A DNA stretch of 34,427 nt from CAZKXX01 sp964556705. GTDB lineage: Bacteria; Acidobacteriota; Terriglobia; UBA7540. Position 1 is the first letter of the stretch, and the number at the start of each line of letters is the position of its first letter. Location: contig CAZKXX010000035.1 of the NCBI GenBank assembly GCA_964556705.1, positions 1 to 34,427 of the forward strand, written 5' to 3'. Position numbers and translations under genes: made by a program. Of the stretch, positions 6,674 through 14,014 are shown in pieces. Below the pieces are notes generated by a model. That model worked only from the letters and a program-made list of their open reading frames with translations. It made no database searches and was not told the origin of the DNA.

Positions 6674-8385
6674 GAAGGAACCAGCGGAATAGAGATTTGA
6701 TGAAGTCTTTGGGGGTGCTGGCGGCGTTGCTGCTGGCCGCCGGCCCGTCGTGCACGCCGACCGAAGAAACACCGCCGGCAACGCCGCAGCCCGAACTCGA
6801 CGCGTGGACGCACATTTCTTCCGAGAGCCTGCTCGAGAACACGAAGGTGCTCGCCTCCGACGAATTTGAGGGCCGCGCGCCGGGATCGCGCGGCGAAGAA
6901 CTCACCGTGCGCTTCCTGGAAGAGCAGTTCAAGAAGCTGGGCCTGGAGCCCGGAAACCCCGACGGCACCTACGTGCAGAAAGTCCCGCTCGTCGGCACCA
7001 CGCCCGACCCCGCGCCCACGCTCGTTTTTCGCAAGCGAGGCGCGGCGGCCATACCGCTCCGTTACGGAGCCGATTTCGTCGCGAATAGCGCGCAGCCGGA
7101 GCGTGGAACGAAGGTGGATGCGGAAATGGTCTTTGTCGGATACGGCGTGGTGGCGCCTGAATTCGACTGGGACGACTACAAGGGCGCCGACGTGCGCGGC
7201 AAAGTGCTCGTCATACTCGTTAACGATCCGCCCGTTCCCGACGAGCGGGTTTTTGGCGGCAAGGCGATGACGTACTACGGGCGCTGGACCTACAAGTACG
7301 AAATCGCCCAAGCCAAGGGCGCCGCCGGATGCCTGATCGTGCACGAGACGGAGCCTGCGGGCTATCCCTGGGCGGTAGTGGAAAACAGTTGGTCAGGCGA
7401 GCAGTTCAGCCTGCCGCCGCCAGAGGGAGCATCGCGTTATACCGCCGTGAACGGGTGGATCACGCTCGAAAAGGCCCGGGAATTGTTCTCGGCGGCGGGA
7501 CAGGACTTTGATGCGCTCAAGAAGGCCGCGGTCGAGCGCTCGTTCAAACCGGTGCCGCTCGGCGTGAACGCCACGGCCTCCATCCGGAACAAAACACGGC
7601 GCATCAACTCGCAGAACGTTGTCGCGCGCCTGCAAGGGGCGGACCCGGCGCTTCGAGACGAGTACGTCATCTACATGGCGCATTGGGACCATCTTGGACG
7701 CGGTCCCGCGGTAGCCGGCGACGACATCTACAACGGCGCGCGAGACAACGCCGCGGGTACGGCCGGCCTGCTCGAACTCGCGCGCGCCATGAAGCATGTG
7801 AATCCCCAGCCGAAACGGAGCGTTCTGTTTCTCGCGGTCACGGCGGAGGAGCAGGGCTTGCTCGGCTCCGAATTTTACTGCGAGAACCCGCTCTATCCGC
7901 TCGAGCGCACCGTGGCAGTCATTAACATGGATGCGCCGAACGTCTGGGGCCGGACGCGCGACCTCGTGATCATCGGACTCGGCAACTCGACTCTGGATGA
8001 CTATGTGCGAGCAGTCACGGTCGAGCAAGGAAGAGTGGCCGCGCCCGACCCCGAGCCTGAGAAGGGTTACTACTACCGGTCGGACCACTTCAACTTCGCG
8101 AAAAAAGGTGTCCCTGCGCTTTATCCCTACGCGCCCGTCGAATACGTGGACAAGCCGCAGGGCTGGGGACTCGAACGTCGCCAGCGCTATACCGCTGAGG
8201 ACTACCACAAACCCTCCGACGAGGTGAAACACGACTGGGACTTGAGCGGATTTGCTGAGGACCTGCGGCTGCTGTTCTCTGTTGGTTATCGCGTGGCCGA
8301 CGCGGAGCGGTGGCCGGAATGGAATCTCGGGACGGAGTTCAAGGCCACGCGCGAAGCGATGCTGACCAGTGCCGGCCGTCGGTAG
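6670..8385 (+). CDS. Exported M28-family metallopeptidase
   Basis: A 571-residue zinc aminopeptidase-type protein. A signal sequence covers about residues 8-28; the following Cys (AAGPSC) is reminiscent of a lipobox but is not canonical, so either a lipoprotein or a cleaved secreted form is possible. Residues about 140-260 look like a protease-associated (PA) insert. The M28 metal ligands are visible: His338 and Asp340 (AHWDH), Asp359 (ARDNAAG), Glu393/Glu394 (TAEEQGLLGS), Asp421 (NMDAP) and His513 (DYHKPSDE). The start overlaps the hydrolase stop (ATGA at 6670-6673). It probably trims peptides in the periplasm or at the cell surface. Confidence 0.94.
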   Translation: MRRNQRNRDLMKSLGVLAALLLAAGPSCTPTEETPPATPQPELDAWTHISSESLLENTKVLASDEFEGRAPGSRGEELTVRFLEEQFKKLGLEPGNPDGTYVQKVPLVGTTPDPAPTLVFRKRGAAAIPLRYGADFVANSAQPERGTKVDAEMVFVGYGVVAPEFDWDDYKGADVRGKVLVILVNDPPVPDERVFGGKAMTYYGRWTYKYEIAQAKGAAGCLIVHETEPAGYPWAVVENSWSGEQFSLPPPEGASRYTAVNGWITLEKARELFSAAGQDFDALKKAAVERSFKPVPLGVNATASIRNKTRRINSQNVVARLQGADPALRDEYVIYMAHWDHLGRGPAVAGDDIYNGARDNAAGTAGLLELARAMKHVNPQPKRSVLFLAVTAEEQGLLGSEFYCENPLYPLERTVAVINMDAPNVWGRTRDLVIIGLGNSTLDDYVRAVTVEQGRVAAPDPEPEKGYYYRSDHFNFAKKGVPALYPYAPVEYVDKPQGWGLERRQRYTAEDYHKPSDEVKHDWDLSGFAEDLRLLFSVGYRVADAERWPEWNLGTEFKATREAMLTSAGRR

Positions 8386-8418
8386 ATCCCGTGCCCGATC
8401 CCTGCCGGGCGACTCACG

Positions 8419-9543
8419 CTACTGGTTGCCGACGACCTGGCGGTAGAGCGCCTCGTACTGCGGGATTATCTTGGTAGTACAAAACTGGCTCAGGGCTCGC
8501 TGGCGGGCCGCGCGGGCCATCTGCTGGTGAAGGTCGCTGTCGGTAAGAAGATCGAGTGCGCGCCGCGCCATGGTGTCGACGTCTCGCGCCGGGACCAGAA
8601 AACCCTCCACGCCGTCCGTCACCACTTCAGGCAGACCGCCCACCCGCGAGCAGACGACGGGAACGCCCGAAGCCATCGCCTCGAGCGCCGCCAGTCCGAA
8701 CGATTCGAGGTCGCTCGGCAGGAGCAGCACGTCGGCCGAGTTGAGCAGCTCCGCCACCTGGTTCTGCTTTCCCAGGAAGAAAACGTCCTTGCTGAGGCCG
8801 CGCTCTCGCGCTGTCCACTCAGCGGAGGCGCGTTCGGGCCCATCCCCGATCATGACCAGTTTGGCGGGAATTTCTTTGCGCACACGGGCGAAGATTTCCA
8901 CCACGTCCGTGACGCGCTTGACGGGACGGAAGTTGGAAAGGTGCACGAGAACTTTTTCGCCGCGCGGAGCGAACTCACTGCGCCGCGAGGCGCCGTCGGC
9001 CGGACGGAAGACGTCGCAATTAACGAAATTGTGGATGACTTCCACCGACCGTTTCACTTCGAACTCGCGCAGCGTCACGCCGCGAAGATAGTCGGAAATG
9101 GCCGTCACCGCGTCGCTTTGTTCGATCGAAAAGCGCGTGATGGGAAGATAAGAGCGGTCCATGCCGACCAGGGTGACGTCGGTGCCGTGCAACGTGGTGA
9201 CCAGGGGGAGCCGGTTCGGCGCCCGCATGGCGCGCGCGAGGTAGGCGCTCACCGAGTGGGGGATGGCGTAGTGGACGTGGAGCAGGTCGAGCGACTCGTG
9301 GGCCGAGACGTTATACATCATTGAAGCGAGCGCCAGCGTGTACGGCGGATGATCGAAGAGGGGATAGTTCATCACCTCCACTTCGTGGAAGTGGATGCGG
9401 TCGCGCGCTTCGGTAATGCGCACGGGCATCGCGTAGCTGATGAAATGGATTTCGTGGCCGCGCGCGGCCAGCTCGAGGCCCAGCTCGGTGGCGACCACCC
9501 CGCTGCCGCCGTACGTCGGGTAACAGGTAATACCGATTTTCAT
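8419..9543 (-). CDS. bshA: N-acetyl-alpha-D-glucosaminyl L-malate synthase BshA
   Basis: A 374-residue GT4-family glycosyltransferase catalysing the first step of bacillithiol synthesis (UDP-GlcNAc plus L-malate). The N-terminus MKIGITCYPTYGGSGVVATE, the HVHYAIPHS segment, the LHGTDVT motif and RFSIEQSDAVTAIS are characteristic of BshA rather than of general GT4 enzymes. The C-terminal E-x7-E nucleotide-sugar motif is seen in ESFGLAALEAMASGVPVV. The length matches the family. It begins 25 nt after the stop of the secreted hypothetical gene upstream on the same strand. bshB and bshC are not in the window. It converges with the M28 gene, with 33 bp between the stops containing a short GC hairpin without a T run. 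Confidence 0.94.
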   Translation of the reverse strand: MKIGITCYPTYGGSGVVATELGLELAARGHEIHFISYAMPVRITEARDRIHFHEVEVMNYPLFDHPPYTLALASMMYNVSAHESLDLLHVHYAIPHSVSAYLARAMRAPNRLPLVTTLHGTDVTLVGMDRSYLPITRFSIEQSDAVTAISDYLRGVTLREFEVKRSVEVIHNFVNCDVFRPADGASRRSEFAPRGEKVLVHLSNFRPVKRVTDVVEIFARVRKEIPAKLVMIGDGPERASAEWTARERGLSKDVFFLGKQNQVAELLNSADVLLLPSDLESFGLAALEAMASGVPVVCSRVGGLPEVVTDGVEGFLVPARDVDTMARRALDLLTDSDLHQQMARAARQRALSQFCTTKIIPQYEALYRQVVGNQ

Positions 9544-9568
9544 GACAGTGCGGGCGGTCGGGAGCCGG

Positions 9569-10072
9569 TCAGGAGTCCGACTTCTTCTCTTCTTTGTCCT
9601 TGTCTTTCTTCTCGGTTTCGGACGATGCGGTTCCGATTACCATGATTTCGGTCACGTTGCGCCGGCCGCGCCTCTGCTGGTAGTAGACGATTACGTTCAT
9701 TCCGGGCTTCAGCTCTTCCACTTTCATGCGGCCGCCCCGGGCGGAGCTGACCTCAAAACCTTTTTTGAGCGGAAAGATTTCCGTAAAGGTTCCTTCGACG
9801 GTGTCCACGTGAAGCACCTTCTTGTCCAGGTCCACCGTGGTCACCACACCGCTGAAGGCGAGACGTGACGTGCCGCCGACGCGGCCCACGTCCGGCGCGC
9901 GCGTGCTCCGCTCGTCCTGGGACCGGGCGGGAACAGCCAGCAGGGCCGTTAGCCCCAAAGCGAGCAGGACTTGGCCAACGAGGGGGGGAATTCCGGGAAA
10001 AAGGCTGCGCGCGGAGCCGGCCGATCTTGCGGAAGGCTCACGCCGTGCTTGATTTGGGAAGTTCCGACGCAT
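9569..10072 (-). CDS. Secreted hypothetical protein with charged tail
   Basis: A 167-residue protein of unknown function. The ATG at 10072 is preferred over a TTG at 10093. A basic N-terminus and a hydrophobic segment (about residues 30-48), then ARSQ, look like a signal peptide of the Sec type with an unusually long n-region. The mature part contains a beta-rich domain of about 75 residues, with SGVVTTVDLDKKVLHV at its start and ELKPGMNVIVYYQ near its end, recalling the small OB-like domains of the DUF5666 type. The C-terminal 16 residues are almost all Lys, Glu, Asp and Ser. It lies between the hfq-like gene and bshA on the same strand and may share their transcript. Confidence 0.75.
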   Translation of the reverse strand: MRRNFPNQARREPSARSAGSARSLFPGIPPLVGQVLLALGLTALLAVPARSQDERSTRAPDVGRVGGTSRLAFSGVVTTVDLDKKVLHVDTVEGTFTEIFPLKKGFEVSSARGGRMKVEELKPGMNVIVYYQQRRGRRNVTEIMVIGTASSETEKKDKDKEEKKSDS

Positions 10073-10181
10073 AGTTTGTACTCCGACGGTCAAACTGATT
10101 GGCTCCGCGAGGCGAGGGAAGGGCTATCGACACATCTCCCCTCTCGCGTTCGAGCGCGATGCATGGGGCGGCTTCGGGAGC

Positions 10182-10517
10182 TCAGTCGTTGTCGCCTCCG
10201 GGGTAACGGTCGCCGTTGCCGCCGTCGGCGGCGGGGTCCTTATACATATACCGGACCGAAGACTTCATGATCAGCAGGTTTGGCTCGTTTCCGCGATGCA
10301 CCTTGATGCAGTTTCTGTCATACCACTCGATGACGCCTCGGATAATTTCGCCACCTTCCAGTACTACGACCATGGGTGTCCGCGCCTGCATCTGCTTGAC
10401 GTAGTAAAAGCACTCGGCGCTCGTCTGTTCGGGCGGCGCCGGCTTCTTCCGCTGGACGCGGGAGCCCATCTGGTCCTGGATTTCCGAAAGCGACGGTCGG
10501 ATAAGTTTTCGATTCAC
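10182..10517 (-). CDS. hfq: Hfq-like RNA chaperone (divergent)
   Basis: A 111-residue Sm-like protein. The core, about residues 34-95, follows the Hfq plan: an N-terminal helix with SAECFYYVKQM, the Sm1 strands MVVVLEGGEIIRGVIEWYDR and the Sm2 part ending VRYMYKDP. The classic YKH of Sm2 is not present; the matching stretch reads IMKSSVRYMYK, so this is a divergent, acidobacterial-type Hfq. The last 16 residues are acidic and Gly-rich, like the acidic tail of E. coli Hfq. The GTG at 10517 is chosen because AAGGAG lies 9 nt upstream (10527-10532); the frame extends to a TTG at 10562 without an RBS. Family membership is quite sure, RNA specificity is not. Confidence 0.85.
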   Translation of the reverse strand: MNRKLIRPSLSEIQDQMGSRVQRKKPAPPEQTSAECFYYVKQMQARTPMVVVLEGGEIIRGVIEWYDRNCIKVHRGNEPNLLIMKSSVRYMYKDPAADGGNGDRYPGGDND

Positions 10518-10526
10518 CTTTCCACG

Positions 10527-10532
10527 CTCCTT
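10527..10532 (-). promoter_or_regulatory. Ribosome binding site fixing the hfq start
   Basis: AAGGAG on the minus strand, 9 nt ahead of the GTG at 10517. It decides against the in-frame TTG at 10562, which lies upstream of this site. Confidence 0.7.
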
Positions 10533-10675
10533 GTATCCCGCCGGTTCAGGCCGGATGGTCAACAGGCCTCACGGGCGCTCGGCGTCCTTGCTTTGACCGG
10601 TCGGACGCTCTCAGGGCGGCCCGCCTCAGTGCGAGAACAATGCAGCGGGCGAGATAGCAGGCTGATGCTGAGGGC

Positions 10676-10705
10676 AGTCTATCACAGCCTGTGACGCCGC
10701 CGCAA
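10676..10705 (-). promoter_or_regulatory. Promoter candidate of hfq with a palindrome in its spacer
   Basis: On the minus strand TTGCGG (10700-10705) and TAGACT (10676-10681) are 18 bp apart, and TGA directly before TAGACT gives a TGn extended -10. The leader would be about 150 nt long. The rest of 10533-10876 shows no gene; besides this promoter it contains the terminator at 10813-10841. Confidence 0.45.
10682..10694. promoter_or_regulatory. Operator-like perfect palindrome
   Basis: TCACAG, one central base, then CTGTGA: a perfect 13-bp inverted repeat. It fills the promoter spacer directly beside the -10 hexamer, which is a typical place for a repressor or MerR-type activator site. No regulator gene is adjacent. 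Confidence 0.4.
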
Positions 10706-10812
10706 TTGTCCCGGACCACCCGGAAGGGCCGGGGCTGAGTTTTCCGGGAGGGCTTGCTGTCCGGTCCTGCCAGGTTCCGGGGAGCCTCTGGTGTTTGGAT
10801 GCAAGGAAACGG

Positions 10813-10841
10813 AAAAAGGGCGGGTTGACCCGCCGATTTTT
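10813..10841 (-). terminator. Intrinsic terminator of the tmk-holB operon (symmetrical)
   Basis: A perfect 6-bp GC stem GGCGGG/CCCGCC (10819-10824 and 10829-10834) with a TTGA loop. On the minus strand it is followed by C and five Ts, 36 nt past the holB stop. On the plus strand it is followed by GA and five Ts, so it could work in both directions. Confidence 0.65.
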
Positions 10842-10876
10842 CGTCGCGCCCGGGGGCCCGGGTGGGCTCGGCGCCC

Positions 10877-11959
10877 TCAGCGCGCCGGTTCGTCCTGCCG
10901 CGCGATGGTTTCCAGTGCCAGCGAGTCGAGGTTGAGCTGGGGGTTGATGTTGCGGGACTGGAGTCGGTAGGCCTGATCGAGGCCGCTTTTCAACCGCTCG
11001 ATGCCCGCATAGCCCAGCGCGGAAGCCCAGGCCTTCAGGCGGTCTGCCACGTCCACGTTGACGGTTTCACGTTCCGGTCCGCCTTCCAGGGCCAGAGCCA
11101 GGTCGCGAAGGAGTGACAGTCCAATGCGCAGCGTTTCCGCCAACTCGTCGCGCTTTTCGCCGAGCGCGCGAGTCGAATCGAACAGCGTCTTCCAGTCTCC
11201 GGGCGAGGGGGCGCGCCGCGCGACTACTTCGAGAAAATCCAGCCAGGGCTTGCGACGGCGCTGGTATTCGCCGGCGTCGAAGGTCCGGGCACGAGCCACG
11301 CTCCCCGCGGCCACGCGGGCCGCCAGCCCCCGTTGCGCCTTCCCGACTTTGCCTTCTTCTTCGATGACCCTTTCGATCACGGATTGCTCGACGGGCGCAA
11401 ACGCGATCCGCAGGCAGCGCGAGCGGAGGGTTGGTCGCAGTTCAAACGCGTTGGGACACACCAGAATCAAGGTGGTCGTCGCGGGAGGCTCTTCGAGAAC
11501 TTTGAGCAGCAGGTCTACGGCCTGCCAGTGAACGGCCTGGGCCGAGTCCACGACGAAAACACGCCGGCGAAGTTCGAAGGGTCGAGTGTAGGCGATTTGG
11601 CGAAGCTGGCGGATTTGCTCGATGAGGATGAAACGCGTAATGGGCTCGATGAGCTGGACGTCAAAATAGACGAGGCCGTCCACGCGCCGCTGGGCGTCTT
11701 TGATTTCGCGGCGGCGTTCCAGGTCTTCGCGGGCCGCGCGGATCATCTCCTCGGATTTCTTGCAGGCGCGGCACTCGCCGCAGAAATCGTCGCTCGCCCG
11801 CTCGCAGTTGAGCGCCCGCGCCAGCATCAGCGCCAGCGTTTTCTTGCCGACGCCCTCCGGCCCGGTCAGGAGCAGCGCGCCGGGCAGGCGATCAGCACGC
11901 AGCAGGTCGCGCAGCATCTCAACGGCCTTCGGGTTGCCGAGAAAAGTGTTGAATCCCAT
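10877..11959 (-). CDS. holB: DNA polymerase III subunit delta'
   Basis: A 360-residue AAA+ clamp-loader subunit. Walker A GPEGVGKKT is at residues 33-41, and the zinc-binding cysteines Cys52, Cys60, Cys63 and Cys66 (FCGECRAC) follow as in delta' and gamma/tau. VFVVDSAQAVHWQAVDLLLKVLEEPP is the conserved Walker B/sensor region and LRSRC the SRC motif. A charged insert at about residues 70-95 separates the zinc module from the rest. It follows tmk by 13 nt on the same strand, a very common arrangement. An intact Walker A suggests ATP binding, unlike E. coli delta', which lacks it. Confidence 0.9.
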   Translation of the reverse strand: MGFNTFLGNPKAVEMLRDLLRADRLPGALLLTGPEGVGKKTLALMLARALNCERASDDFCGECRACKKSEEMIRAAREDLERRREIKDAQRRVDGLVYFDVQLIEPITRFILIEQIRQLRQIAYTRPFELRRRVFVVDSAQAVHWQAVDLLLKVLEEPPATTTLILVCPNAFELRPTLRSRCLRIAFAPVEQSVIERVIEEEGKVGKAQRGLAARVAAGSVARARTFDAGEYQRRRKPWLDFLEVVARRAPSPGDWKTLFDSTRALGEKRDELAETLRIGLSLLRDLALALEGGPERETVNVDVADRLKAWASALGYAGIERLKSGLDQAYRLQSRNINPQLNLDSLALETIARQDEPAR

Positions 11960-11972
11960 CCGTTTGCGATGC

Positions 11973-12632
11973 TCAGGCCTGGCGTCGCCCCCGGGTCCGG
12001 AGAAATCTTTCCACGACTTTTTGAATCTCTGCCTGGACTTCGGAAACGTTGCGGTCCGCGCGCACGACTTTAACGCGGCGGGGGTCGCGGCGCGCGATCG
12101 CCAGATAGCCGGCCCGGACTCGCTGCTGAAATTTCAGCCCTTCCAGTTCGAAGCGGCTCCGCTGGGATTTCCGCCGGGCCTCCCGCCCGCGCGCGCGGCC
12201 GAGCGCCGCGCGCGGGTCGAGATCGAGCAGGATCGTCAGGTCCGGCTGCGTTTTGCCGCAGACCGCGCGGTCAAATGCCCGGACGGCATCAACTCCCAGT
12301 TTCCTGCCAAAACCCTGATACGCAAACGAGGCGTCGTTGAAGCGGTCGCTCAAGACAATCGCTCCGCGGGCGAGCGCCGGGCGGACGACTTCCTCCAGAT
12401 GCTGCGCCCGCGCGGCGTACATCAGCGCCAACTCGGCCAGTGGATCGAGTGCCACCGTGCTCGAAGCGAGCAGGATCTGCCGCACGCGCTCGCCCACGCG
12501 CGTTCCGCCCGGCTCGCGCGTCGCCACCACCTTCAGACCTTGAAACCGCAAATGCCGCACCAGCAGCCGGGACTGCGTGCTCTTGCCCGTGCCATCGATT
12601 CCTTCCAGCGTAATGAATAAGCCGCGCTTCAA
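11973..12632 (-). CDS. tmk: Thymidylate kinase
   Basis: dTMP kinase, which makes dTDP for DNA synthesis. The 219-residue protein has the P-loop GIDGTGKS at residues 11-18, the REPGGT motif of the dTMP site at about 39-44 and the SDRFNDASFAYQG segment. The size is normal. The extra basic C-terminal end (RTRGRRQA) is unremarkable. The start is the ATG at 12632; 125 bp separate it from the divergent yggS gene, where the tmk-holB promoter must lie, though I see no strong match on the minus strand. Confidence 0.95.
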   Translation of the reverse strand: MKRGLFITLEGIDGTGKSTQSRLLVRHLRFQGLKVVATREPGGTRVGERVRQILLASSTVALDPLAELALMYAARAQHLEEVVRPALARGAIVLSDRFNDASFAYQGFGRKLGVDAVRAFDRAVCGKTQPDLTILLDLDPRAALGRARGREARRKSQRSRFELEGLKFQQRVRAGYLAIARRDPRRVKVVRADRNVSEVQAEIQKVVERFLRTRGRRQA

Positions 12633-12739
12633 GTTTTTCCGTCCTGAGTCGGCTGCCGGCGCGCCAGTCCGTGAACGACGTTCAAGCCGAGCATCGTAGC
12701 ATTACCCTCTTTGCGCGAACAAGCGACGGAGCCTCCGCA

Positions 12740-12748
12740 TGGTAGAAT
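12740..12748 (+). promoter_or_regulatory. Extended -10 element of yggS
   Basis: TGGTAGAAT: a TGn extension and TAGAAT, five of six -10 matches. No -35 at the usual distance. The expected start of transcription, near 12755, almost coincides with the GTG start codon at 12758. Confidence 0.45.
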
Positions 12749-12757
12749 GCCGCAGCC

Positions 12758-13453
12758 GTGGGAGATCTGATTCGAGAAAACATCACTCGCGTTCGCGAAC
12801 GCATCGTCGCGGCCTGCCGGCGCGCCGGGCGGCGTGAGGAGGAAGTGAGGCTGATCGCCGTCACGAAAACGGTTCCGGCTGAGCGCATTCGCGCGGCGTT
12901 TGAGGCCGGGCTGCGCGAGTTCGGGGAAAACCGCGTCCAGGAAGCCAAGGCCAAACGGCCGCGACTGTCTGACCTCACGGCGACCTGGCACATGATTGGA
13001 CACCTCCAGACCAATAAGGCGAAATTGGCGCGCGAGCTCTTCCACTGGATCCATTCGGTCGATTCCTTTCGCCTGGCCGAAAAACTCCATCAGGCCGCCG
13101 CGCGCGCCGGCGACCGTTTGCCCGTGTTGCTCGAAGTCAACCTGGGCGGCGAGTCCAGTAAAGGCGGCGTGCCGGAAGCGGAAGTGCTCGTGCTCGCCGA
13201 ACAAATCGGCGGGTTGTCGTCGCTCGAAGTGCGCGGGCTGATGGCAATTCCGCCGTTTCTCGACGACCCGGAACAAGTCCGGCCCTACTTTCGGCGCCTC
13301 CGCGAAATCGCACGCCGGATCGAGCAGGCACGAATCCAAGGCGTGACGATGCGGGAACTCTCCATGGGCATGAGCCACGATTTCGAAGTGGCGATTGAAG
13401 AAGGCGCCACGATGATTCGAGTGGGGACGGCCATCTTTGGTCCGCGGCCCTGA
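12758..13453 (+). CDS. yggS: YggS-family pyridoxal phosphate homeostasis protein
   Basis: A 231-residue PLP-binding protein with an alanine racemase-like barrel that buffers PLP and influences amino acid metabolism. Lys37 in AVTKTVP is the PLP Schiff-base lysine. Other family blocks are HMIGHLQTNKAK, EVNLGGESSKGG, the SMGMSHDFEVAI phosphate-binding segment and the end IRVGTAIFGPRP. The GTG at 12758 fits the usual YggS N-terminus (ENITRVRERI); no ribosome binding site precedes it and the -10 lies only 10 nt away, so the mRNA may be leaderless. It is followed by yggU after a 131-bp gap with heptamer repeats. Confidence 0.94.
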   Translation: MGDLIRENITRVRERIVAACRRAGRREEEVRLIAVTKTVPAERIRAAFEAGLREFGENRVQEAKAKRPRLSDLTATWHMIGHLQTNKAKLARELFHWIHSVDSFRLAEKLHQAAARAGDRLPVLLEVNLGGESSKGGVPEAEVLVLAEQIGGLSSLEVRGLMAIPPFLDDPEQVRPYFRRLREIARRIEQARIQGVTMRELSMGMSHDFEVAIEEGATMIRVGTAIFGPRP

Positions 13454-13500
13454 ACCGACGATGAATGCTCGGAAGAGGATTGGCCAGGAGTTGACCGGCA

Positions 13501-13528
13501 ATGCTGAATGATGAATCCTGAATTATGG
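13501..13528. repeat. Heptamer array, four units
   Basis: Four consecutive 7-bp units such as ATGCTGA and ATCCTGA; the fourth is degenerate (ATTATGG). The spacing of 7 places TGA in all three plus-strand frames (13505, 13512, 13519). It lies between yggS and yggU. Confidence 0.75.
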
Positions 13529-13537
13529 GTTCCAGCG

Positions 13538-13565
13538 GCTGAAAGCTGAGCGCTGAGCGCTGAAG
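13538..13565. repeat. Second heptamer array, four units
   Basis: Four 7-bp units of the form GCTGANN (GCTGAAA, GCTGAGC twice, GCTGAAG). It is 9 bp from the first array but has a different consensus, and again puts TGA in every plus-strand frame. Confidence 0.8.
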
Positions 13566-13584
13566 GCTTCTTTCCCACGCCAAC

Positions 13585-13935
13585 ATGGCCACTCCGAAAC
13601 GAAAGCCCACTGTCGCCGAGTCGCGGACGACGGCGTTTCAGATCGAAGGCGCGAGCGTCAGCTTCTGGCTGCGGGTCAAGCCGCGCGCGGCACGCGAGCG
13701 GCTGAGGTGGGATGCTTCAGGCGAAATCCGGCTCGAGGTGCATGCTCCACCGGCGGAAGGCGAGGCGAACGAGGCCTGCGTCCGTTTCCTGGCGCGCGCG
13801 CTGCGATTGCCCCAAGCCTGCGTGGTCATCCTTTCCGGCCTGCACGCCAGGCGAAAACGCATTCGCATCACCGGCCGGTCGGCGGAAGAAACGGTGGCTG
13901 AACTCCGACGACTCGCCGGCCGTGCGGGAGGCTGA
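13585..13935 (+). CDS. yggU: DUF167 (YggU-family) protein
   Basis: A 116-residue protein of the DUF167/YggU family. The typical LRVKPRAARERLRWD strand-loop and the LEVHAPPAEGEANEACVRFLA block with the conserved PP..G.AN are at about residues 28-70, and the protein ends in a basic SGLHARRKRIRI strand. The family has a known small alpha/beta fold but no proven function. The yggS-yggU neighbourhood is widely conserved. The ATG at 13585 lacks a clear ribosome binding site. The first 18 residues are an uncertain extension compared with the usual family length of about 95-100. Confidence 0.88.
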   Translation: MATPKRKPTVAESRTTAFQIEGASVSFWLRVKPRAARERLRWDASGEIRLEVHAPPAEGEANEACVRFLARALRLPQACVVILSGLHARRKRIRITGRSAEETVAELRRLAGRAGG

Positions 13936-14014
13936 GCGCGCGATCGTCATCGCCATGGTGATTGTGTTCCCGGCTGTCATCTTCTGGCCGCTTGCCGGGG
14001 GGACGATGAGATGA
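13922..14014 (+). CDS. Possible 30-residue membrane peptide upstream of the symporter
   Basis: A short frame from GTG at 13922 to TGA at 14014, overlapping the yggU end and the symporter start (ATGA-type overlap at 14011-14014). The peptide has a single hydrophobic helix (AIVIAMVIVFPAVIFWPLA). Small membrane partners precede some SSS symporters, for example YhdT before PanF, so it could be a short accessory subunit or a coupling leader. There is no clear ribosome binding site and the length is marginal; an ATG at 13955 would give only 19 residues. Confidence 0.3.
   Translation: MREAERAIVIAMVIVFPAVIFWPLAGGTMR

Noticed and set aside
8393..8410. Hairpin GCCCG/CGGGC between the convergent M28 and bshA genes as a bidirectional terminator
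   Set aside because: Only five base pairs and no T run on either strand.
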